A stretch of 64,000 nucleotides of DNA from positions 1 to 64,000 of the forward strand of contig CAZTAO010000011.1 in assembly GCA_964611645.1 (NCBI GenBank). Direction: 5' to 3'. Both the position numbers and the translations under genes were made by a program. Positions 58,826-64,000 of this stretch are shown piece by piece. Within the stretch, counting starts at the first letter, position 1, and every line of letters begins with the position of its first letter. This stretch comes from CAZTAO01 sp964611645. Its GTDB lineage: Bacteria > Armatimonadota > UBA5829. The notes below the pieces were generated by a model that saw only the letters and a program-made list of their open reading frames with translations, was not told the DNA's origin and did not search any database.

Positions 58826-60064
58826 ATGGAGGAACTGATGGCGCCTGACGCAGCAACGGGCACTCTGCCATTATTGGCCCCGGCGCCCATTGCGAAGAAG
58901 CCCAAGCCCGGCGGGATGAAGCGTTTCACCGTCGATGTGCTTGGACGCCACTTCTACAAGCGCGGGGAAGACATCTGCGGCGACTCCTACAAGGTCTTCC
59001 GAACCCCGGATTCCACTGTGGTTGTGCTGTCCGACGGCCTCGGGAGCGGGGTGAAAGCCAACGTGCTGTCCACCCTGACCGTGGAAATTGTCGGCGGCCT
59101 TGTGAGCGGTGACATAACCACGCTCGAGGTGGTCGAGACCCTTATCGCCTCCCTGCCGGTGTGCAAGTGGCGCGGCATCGCCTATTCCACTTTCTCGATC
59201 CTCCGGATATACGATACCGGTCAGGCAACCCTGGTTGAATATGACACTCCGGTTTCCGTGAGAATCCGCAAGGGCGGAGACATTGTCCCGATAACCGGGA
59301 GCGAGATCGAGGTCCTCGACAAGACCATCCGGGAGAGCCATTTCCGTCTCAGGCCGGGCGACATGGTCGTGCAGATGTCCGATGGCATCATCCACGCGGG
59401 CGTGGGCGCTACGCTTGCAATGGGCTGGCAGGAAGAGGGTGTGCAGAAGTACCTGCGCCACCTTTCAAGCATCTATGAGGGCGAGCCGGACCGGATAGCC
59501 CAATCGGTGCTCAACCAGGCGATGGACCTCTGGCTCCACGAGCCTGGGGATGACGGAACGGTGGTTGTCTCGCGATACAGGCAGGCGGTGAACACGACAG
59601 TCATCACCGGCCCGCCCAGCGACCCGAAGATGACCCCAAAGGTGCTCAGTGAGTTTCTGGCGAGCGAAGGGTCTAAGGTGGTCGCCGGCGGAACAACTTC
59701 TCACCTCATCGCAGACCGACTGAAGGCCGAACTTGAGGTAGATATGCGATACCTGAACAGCGACCTGCCTCCGGTTGCCAAGATCAAGGGAATCGACCTC
59801 GTAACGGAGGGTATGCTGACTCTCAACCGCGCGGCGGAATACCTGAGGGACGGGGTATCCGAAAGCACCGACAACGCCGCGACAAGGCTTGTTCAGATAC
59901 TGGAAAAATCCGACGGGATCACATTCATGGTAGGCACAGCCAGGAACCCAGCCCACCAAAACGCCAACTTCCCCCCAGAGATGCTCCTGCGAAGGACGGT
60001 GGTAGAGACGCTGGTGGCAACTCTCAGGGCGAAGGACAAAGAGGTTGTAGTTAGGTACTACTGA
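58826..60064 (+). CDS. SpoIIE/PP2C-type serine phosphatase of the HsfB cluster
   Basis: A 412-residue protein phosphatase. Metal-binding patterns of the PP2C/SpoIIE fold: RGEDICGDSYKVF, VVVLSDGLGSGVKAN, LRPGDMVVQMSDGIIHAG and EPGDDGTVVVSRY. The last 150 residues are a further domain seen with this clostridial-type family (VVAGGTTSHLIADRL, IDLVTEGMLTLNRAAEYL). Start ATG at 58826 or 58838; the latter has GGAGG 5 bases upstream. The gene follows the HsfB-like sensor, suggesting that H2/redox sensing controls phosphorylation state. No catalytic hydrogenase gene follows. Confidence 0.88.
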   Translation: MEELMAPDAATGTLPLLAPAPIAKKPKPGGMKRFTVDVLGRHFYKRGEDICGDSYKVFRTPDSTVVVLSDGLGSGVKANVLSTLTVEIVGGLVSGDITTLEVVETLIASLPVCKWRGIAYSTFSILRIYDTGQATLVEYDTPVSVRIRKGGDIVPITGSEIEVLDKTIRESHFRLRPGDMVVQMSDGIIHAGVGATLAMGWQEEGVQKYLRHLSSIYEGEPDRIAQSVLNQAMDLWLHEPGDDGTVVVSRYRQAVNTTVITGPPSDPKMTPKVLSEFLASEGSKVVAGGTTSHLIADRLKAELEVDMRYLNSDLPPVAKIKGIDLVTEGMLTLNRAAEYLRDGVSESTDNAATRLVQILEKSDGITFMVGTARNPAHQNANFPPEMLLRRTVVETLVATLRAKDKEVVVRYY

Positions 60065-60110
60065 AGGGAAATGCAGGCAGAACGAACAACAGTAGTATGG
60101 AGATAACAGG

Positions 60111-60413
60111 ATGACACGAACGCGCATCTCGATACCCAAAAAAGCAGTAGCAGACTTCTGCGCCAGAAACCACATCAAACGCCTGTCGGTATTTGGCTCG
60201 GCTGTCAGGGAAGACTTCGGCCCAAATAGCGATGTCGACATCCTGGTGGAGTTCCAGCCAGGACACGTCCCGGGGCTGGGTTTCTTCCGGATGCAGGCAG
60301 AGCTGAGCGAGTTGATCGGCAGAAAAGTCGACCTGAACACCCCGGCGTTTCTGAGCCCCTTGTTCAGAGATGCGGCGCTTGCTGAGTCAGAGGTGGCCTA
60401 TGACGCATCGTGA
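60111..60413 (+). CDS. MNT-domain nucleotidyltransferase (MntA-like antitoxin)
   Basis: A 100-residue minimal nucleotidyltransferase. The canonical GSx10DxD motif is perfect: FGSAVREDFGPNSDVDILVEF, with Gly29-Ser30 and Asp41, Asp43; a third acidic residue is Asp74 in KVDLNTP. In type VII toxin-antitoxin systems such MntA proteins inactivate the HEPN toxin by adding AMP to a tyrosine. It overlaps the HEPN gene by 14 bases. Start ATG at 60111 follows GGAGA. Confidence 0.92.
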   Translation: MTRTRISIPKKAVADFCARNHIKRLSVFGSAVREDFGPNSDVDILVEFQPGHVPGLGFFRMQAELSELIGRKVDLNTPAFLSPLFRDAALAESEVAYDAS

Positions 60414-60735
60414 TCCCAGGATTACCCTAGGTCAGATGGCCGACCATACCGAAGAAGTCATCGGTCTGACTGCTACGCTGGACCGCGAGGAACTGGAATC
60501 GAACCGCATCCTCAGCTTGGCGGTAGTGAGGCTCCTCGAAATCATCGGTGAGGCCGCAGCCCGAGTCCCCGAGGCCGAGCGCGCCAACTACCCTGAGATC
60601 CCGTGGCGTGAGATAGTCGATCTTCGTAACCGGCTGATACACGGCTACGACTCGATAGACTACGACGTTCTGTGGTCCATCATCAAGCACGACCTGCCGC
60701 CACTGGCAGTGGAGCTTCAGCAGATCCTGAGCTAG
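60400..60735 (+). CDS. HEPN-domain protein (HepT-like toxin, DUF86)
   Basis: A 111-residue all-helical HEPN/DUF86 protein. Start ATG at 60400 (MTHRDPRITLGQM) is chosen; it overlaps the MNT gene, and the further upstream in-frame start lies deep in that gene. Active-site motif DLRNRLIHGYDSIDYDVLW gives R76-x4-H81-x-Y83, the RX4HXY pattern of RNase HEPN toxins in which the tyrosine is the target of the partner MntA. All catalytic residues for both halves are intact, so the module looks functional. Confidence 0.92.
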   Translation: MTHRDPRITLGQMADHTEEVIGLTATLDREELESNRILSLAVVRLLEIIGEAAARVPEAERANYPEIPWREIVDLRNRLIHGYDSIDYDVLWSIIKHDLPPLAVELQQILS

Positions 60736-60796
60736 GCAATCTGCGTCCTCTACGGTTGCTTTTCGTCTCCGAACTTCAATTCCCTGGAGGTAAACA

Positions 60797-62998
60797 ATGG
60801 ACTGGACTATGCGTTGTTATTCTCGGATGCTTATTGATAATCACATCTCGGAGCATGACCCTTCGCTGATGGCGAGGTTCGACCCTAAGGTCTATGCAGA
60901 TATGGTGGAGAAGGCGGGGCTTGAGGCTTCTATGATCTATGCCTGCTGCCATAACGGCAACTGCTACTACCCCACCAAAGTCGGCCACATGCACGCCAAC
61001 CTCAAAGGCCGCGACATATTCGGGGAGACGGTGGCGGAGGTTGCGAAGCGCGGGATAGTGCCTATTGCTTACACCACTGTCATCTACCACAACGACTCCG
61101 CCCAGAACCACCCGGACTGGCGGATGAACATCTTTGGGCGCAACCACAGGCAGGGCCGGTATTGGTATAGCTGCCCGAACAACCCAGATTATGCCGAGTT
61201 CTGCAAGGCTCAGACTGCCGAGATTCTGGCCTATCCGGTGGAAGGCATTTTCATCGATATGGTCTTTTGGCCAGGGATATGCCTCTGCCCCAACTGCCGC
61301 ACCGCCTACCTGGCCGAGACAGGCTGCGAGATTCCTGAGAAGATCGACTGGAGTGATCCCGCGTGGGTTCAATTCCAGCGCGCGCGAGAGCGGTGGATGG
61401 GGGATTTCACCCGAAAGCTCTACCAGCACTGCAAGAGTGTCCGCCCAGATGCAACCGTCACCCAGCAGTTCTCGCCGGTCCTGCTGGGATGGACTTATGG
61501 CCAAAGCCCCGCCATTGCAGCAAGCTGCGACTACACCAGCGGGGACTTCTATGGAGGTAAGTATCAGCACGTGCTTGGGGCAAAGATACTGTCGGCATTC
61601 ACGAAGAACCAGCCGTTCGAGTTTATGACCTCTCGATGTGTGAACCTCTATGACCACACCTCGATGAAATCGACCGAGGAGATGCTTTGCGAGGTGTCGC
61701 TAACCATCGCCAACGGCGGCGCGCCATTCTTCATAGATGCCATCAACCCGGACGGAACCTTGTGCGGGGACGTTTTCGTGCGGATCGGGGAAGTGAATAC
61801 AGCGGCCAAGCCATTCACGGACAAGTTGCGGGACAATCAGCCTGTGCTTGCGGGGGATGTGGGGCTGTATTACTCGATGCCATCCCACGTGGACCCCAAG
61901 GACAGCGGAATAACCATAACCGACACGGGCGGACCGATCAGCAATATGAGCCTTTCCGGCAATAGCCCGGCTATCACCGAACTCATAGGCACATCCCGGG
62001 CGCTCTCCCGTGCAAGGCTGCTTTACCGAATGGTCGTGTCCTCAAAGCCATCCCCCGGTGTTTCGGGATCTGAGCGAAGCGGAGATCCCGAAACCAAGAC
62101 GGGGCCGGACCTCAGCAACCTGAGCACCCTCATCATTAACAACGCGGCGTATATGTCCAGTGAGGAAGTCGAAGCTGTGCGGGAGTTTGTGAAGAACGGC
62201 GGCACGCTCATCGCAACCGGCATGACCTCGCTGTATGATCTGGTCGGCAGCACAACTGGCGACTTCGCTCTCGCGGACGTGTTTGGTGTCTCCTACTCCA
62301 GACAACGCACCGATGGTATCAGCTACCTGGCATACGAGGGGGAGATAGACAAAGCGCCAGTGGTCTCGACTCCGCTCGACCAGCGCGCACCGTTCGTTGA
62401 GCGAAGTCGAAACGAACACGTATCAGGGCAGCAGTATGTAGCCAGCACCCTGCCCGCGCCTCTGGTGAATGCCACTTCGGCGGAGGTTTTGGCGAAGGTC
62501 TCGGCCCCACTCTTCCCAACCAACGATCCCAACTGCTACGCCTCCATTCACAGCAACCCTCCCGGCAGGATCACAGACCACGCAGGGCTCACGGTGAACT
62601 CATTCGGCAGGGGGAAGTGCATATACATCTACTCAGGCTTCCTGGCCCAGACCAGCCACGCCCAGCAGGAGTTTGGGGCTTCTCTCTTTGGTCAGTTCGC
62701 TCGGAGCAGGTATCAACTCAAGACCAATGCGCCGCAGAGTGTGGAAGTGACGCTGCTGGACAGCACAGTCGACGCCACCCGCCTGTTGTGCCTGGTGAAC
62801 TACCAGACCGAACTGCCGAACGTGCCGGTCGATGGGATCGAGGTGGAAATCCGACTGCCTCTTGACCGTGCTCCCCAGACGGTTGTCTGCTCCTCGGACA
62901 AGTCGCCGGTAGAGTTCTCCTGGAAAGACGGCCTCCTCAAGCTCACGCTCGACAGGCTGGAGACTATGGAGATGGTGGAGATATCCCAGCAAGTCTAG
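60797..62998 (+). CDS. Glycoside-hydrolase-like (GH42/GH29-type barrel) protein with in-frame repeats
   Basis: A 733-residue protein without signal sequence. N-terminal barrel: MDWTMRCYSRMLIDNHISEHDP, VEGIFIDMVFWPGICLCPNCRTAY (candidate acidic residue and a Cys cluster), AASCDYTSGDFYGGKYQH. A Rossmann/trimerisation-like domain follows (LIINNAAYMSSEEVEAVREFVKNGGTLIATG), as in beta-galactosidase-type proteins, then a C-terminal beta-domain. Two palindromic repeats are read in frame in the linker regions (62060-62094 and 62359-62417). GGAGG precedes the ATG. It stands alone after the MNT/HEPN pair. Exact family and substrate uncertain. Confidence 0.8.
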   Translation: MDWTMRCYSRMLIDNHISEHDPSLMARFDPKVYADMVEKAGLEASMIYACCHNGNCYYPTKVGHMHANLKGRDIFGETVAEVAKRGIVPIAYTTVIYHNDSAQNHPDWRMNIFGRNHRQGRYWYSCPNNPDYAEFCKAQTAEILAYPVEGIFIDMVFWPGICLCPNCRTAYLAETGCEIPEKIDWSDPAWVQFQRARERWMGDFTRKLYQHCKSVRPDATVTQQFSPVLLGWTYGQSPAIAASCDYTSGDFYGGKYQHVLGAKILSAFTKNQPFEFMTSRCVNLYDHTSMKSTEEMLCEVSLTIANGGAPFFIDAINPDGTLCGDVFVRIGEVNTAAKPFTDKLRDNQPVLAGDVGLYYSMPSHVDPKDSGITITDTGGPISNMSLSGNSPAITELIGTSRALSRARLLYRMVVSSKPSPGVSGSERSGDPETKTGPDLSNLSTLIINNAAYMSSEEVEAVREFVKNGGTLIATGMTSLYDLVGSTTGDFALADVFGVSYSRQRTDGISYLAYEGEIDKAPVVSTPLDQRAPFVERSRNEHVSGQQYVASTLPAPLVNATSAEVLAKVSAPLFPTNDPNCYASIHSNPPGRITDHAGLTVNSFGRGKCIYIYSGFLAQTSHAQQEFGASLFGQFARSRYQLKTNAPQSVEVTLLDSTVDATRLLCLVNYQTELPNVPVDGIEVEIRLPLDRAPQTVVCSSDKSPVEFSWKDGLLKLTLDRLETMEMVEISQQV
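62060..62094. repeat. GTTTCGGGATCT palindrome inside a gene
   Basis: GTTTCGGGATCT (62060-62071) and AGATCCCGAAAC (62083-62094) are perfect arms around an 11-base loop (GAGCGAAGCGG). Read in frame it encodes VSGSERSGDPET within the GH-like protein. The same core builds the inverted repeat at 47925-48001. Confidence 0.88.
62359..62417. repeat. Double-hairpin repeat inside a gene (VERSRNEHV type)
   Basis: CTCGACTCCGCTCGACCAG and GTTCGTTGAGCGAAGTCGAA with ACGAAC form two adjacent partly palindromic parts, a dispersed repeat known from many genomes. Here it is in frame and encodes VSTPLDQRAPFVERSRNEHV. Confidence 0.8.
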
Positions 62999-63074
62999 GC
63001 CGGCAGCAACGATAACGGAACGCAGTGGAGTGCGTTGCGCGAGGCTTCTTCTGAGCGAGCACTATCTAACGGAC

Positions 63075-63102
63075 TTGGGCGGGATCCGGGAATCCCGCCC
63101 AA
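63075..63102. repeat. TTGGGCGGGAT palindrome after the GH-like gene
   Basis: TTGGGCGGGAT (63075-63085) and ATCCCGCCCAA (63092-63102), perfect 11-base arms with a 6-base loop, about 75 bases after the stop of the plus-strand gene and 43 bases from the end of the lipoprotein gene. It has no T-run on either side. Confidence 0.75.
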
Positions 63103-63144
63103 TGTACCTATACGCTCTGAGGTTAGCGCTTGCCCCTGGACGCT

Positions 63145-63612
63145 CTAGTTCAGTAGCTTCCGAGCTTCCTTCTTGAGGTTCGCACCCGTTGCGGACGAAG
63201 CCGCTGCATAGTAGCCAGGGTATGAAACTGACCACGTATATGGCCCTGTCTCCAGGCTGTCTCGTGAGTTCAGATACACTGTATACGTAACATTTGCCTC
63301 GGCGTAGAATGTCAGGTAACCCACCGACTCGTCAATGAATACCGTACTGGTCCCAGTCCCCTCGAACACCAACACATATGTCACGAACGAGCTACTATTC
63401 ATTGACACCGTCAGGTTCCCATTCTTTGGGGCCTTGAATGTTACGGTATCGTAATAAGTATCGTCTCGCAGCAACGGGTCTGAGGGACTCAGTGTCCCAC
63501 TCCCGGACCTTGACCAGACTTCGTCGCCACCACCGCCGCCGCCGCACCCTGCAGTTGCCAGAATGCAGAGCAACACACAACCGAGAATAAGCAGTTTCGC
63601 TCTTGTTGGCAT
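63145..63612 (-). CDS. Small lipoprotein of unknown function
   Basis: A 155-residue lipoprotein: MPTRAKLLILGCVLLCILATAGC is a signal sequence with lipobox ATAGC, followed by a Gly run (GGGGGG), so it should be anchored to a membrane by its Cys. The mature part is beta-rich (YYDTVTFKAPKNGNLTVSMNSSSFVTYVLVFEGTG, VTYTVYLNSRDS) and resembles pre-peptidase C-terminal (PPC)-like beta-sandwich domains, a weak match. AGGGAG precedes the ATG. No partner is evident. Confidence 0.75.
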   Translation of the reverse strand: MPTRAKLLILGCVLLCILATAGCGGGGGGDEVWSRSGSGTLSPSDPLLRDDTYYDTVTFKAPKNGNLTVSMNSSSFVTYVLVFEGTGTSTVFIDESVGYLTFYAEANVTYTVYLNSRDSLETGPYTWSVSYPGYYAAASSATGANLKKEARKLLN

Positions 63613-63817
63613 AGCACACTCCCTCTATCTCTTGAGATTGCGACACGACCGATAATGCATCGCCACGTCTTTAACTGCCTCGCAATCTGGAAAGGGCGTA
63701 GTGTGTATCAACCAGCTATCCTCCACACGTTGCCATCACCAGGGTCACGACGTCCACGCAATTACCATTATCACGGACATGCCATTTTATTATACCCACG
63801 TTGCTGACCGCCCACCG
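63613..63817. other. Intergenic region before the lipoprotein gene
   Basis: Contains inverted segments AGATTGCGA (from about 63634) and TCGCAATCT (about 63680), another repeat-like hairpin of low complexity, just upstream of the lipoprotein start. No gene is recognised. Confidence 0.4.
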
Positions 63818-64000
63818 CTACTTCCCCTTCACCTCATACTCATACTCATAGGTCGCCCAATATTGCTTCTTGGCGCTGTCGTATTTTTGGCCGACCCTTT
63901 CCATCCTTGCGGTAATCTGGGCATCTGTTTCTCTGCCGGACTCGGGGACCTGGGCTTTGATCTTGGCTAGCGCGTCGGCCTTGCACTTTGCGAGGATACC
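63818..64000 (-). CDS. 3' end of a gene cut by the window edge
   Basis: Partial minus-strand reading frame of 60 residues ending at a TAG (63818-63820). The sequence begins GILAKCKADALAKIKAQVPE and ends with YWATYEYEYEVKGK, a highly charged, likely helical C-terminus. The frame is open to the edge and the codon use is like its neighbours. No family is recognised from this fragment. Confidence 0.55.
   Translation of the reverse strand, partial: GILAKCKADALAKIKAQVPESGRETDAQITARMERVGQKYDSAKKQYWATYEYEYEVKGK

Overview
The window looks like a chromosomal segment of an uncultured, diderm, heterotrophic bacterium, most likely Armatimonadota or a close relative. This is inferred from gene content, not from a marker search. 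The signs are: two secreted prepilin-like proteins with the GFTLIELLVVIAIIAILAA leader followed by an FPVFA(R/K)AREKARQ stretch; an MlaD with a long helical region and a C-terminal beta-rich domain, as in diderm Terrabacteria; many DUF4091 and GH-like secreted proteins; and four divergent uroporphyrinogen-decarboxylase (URO-D) superfamily genes. GC content is moderately high and coding is dense.

Layout. 0.4-6.0 kb (+): mlaE-mlaF-mlaD lipid transport operon behind a good sigma-70-type promoter, then rplI, dnaB and a DUF985 cupin. 6.1-6.8 kb (-): prepilin-like protein with its own terminator. 7.2-12.1 kb (+): URO-D-like protein, flavin reductase, a fused solute-binding protein/MalF-type permease, and a MalG-type permease. 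12.2-15.5 kb (+): PspA/IM30 homologue with a strong promoter, a DUF559 nuclease-like protein, a tandem-repeat spacer, and a classical AAA ATPase. 15.5-22.1 kb (-): a second operon with the same logic as the first transporter operon: fused SBP/MalF permease, a MalG-type permease with a giant extracytoplasmic insert, and two URO-D-like proteins. 22.4-24.5 kb: pilT-like ATPase (+) convergent with a second prepilin-like gene (-). 24.7-46.4 kb (-): a GntR regulator and about 20 kb of secreted carbohydrate-active or carbohydrate-binding proteins (two DUF4091 paralogues, two GH39-like paralogues, two very large TIM-barrel-like proteins, an FGE-sulfatase-fold protein, a mutarotase-like protein and a BNR/sialidase-like protein). 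46.6-52.9 kb: amidohydrolase, GNAT acetyltransferase, a fourth URO-D protein, a third DUF4091 protein and a membrane-anchored protein of unknown function. 53.0-56.6 kb (-): hisD-hisB, an esterase, and a DUF433/DUF5615 toxin-antitoxin-like pair. 56.7-60.1 kb (+): a redox-sensing cluster (HymA-like [2Fe-2S] protein, HsfB-like [FeFe]-hydrogenase/PAS protein, SpoIIE-type phosphatase) with no catalytic hydrogenase gene following. 60.1-60.7 kb: a complete MNT/HEPN (MntA/HepT-type) module. 60.8-63.0 kb: a GH-like enzyme carrying two in-frame palindromic repeats. 63.1-64.0 kb (-): a small lipoprotein and the 3' end of a gene cut by the window edge.

The genes suggest an organism that degrades and imports plant or microbial polysaccharide fragments. 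Two ABC importers with covalently tethered binding proteins lie beside URO-D-superfamily enzymes, hinting at methyl-group or corrinoid chemistry on imported compounds; this link is inference only. The DNA between, and sometimes inside, genes is full of short palindromic repeats of at least five families. Several are read in frame, supply stop or start codons, or carry a Shine-Dalgarno sequence.
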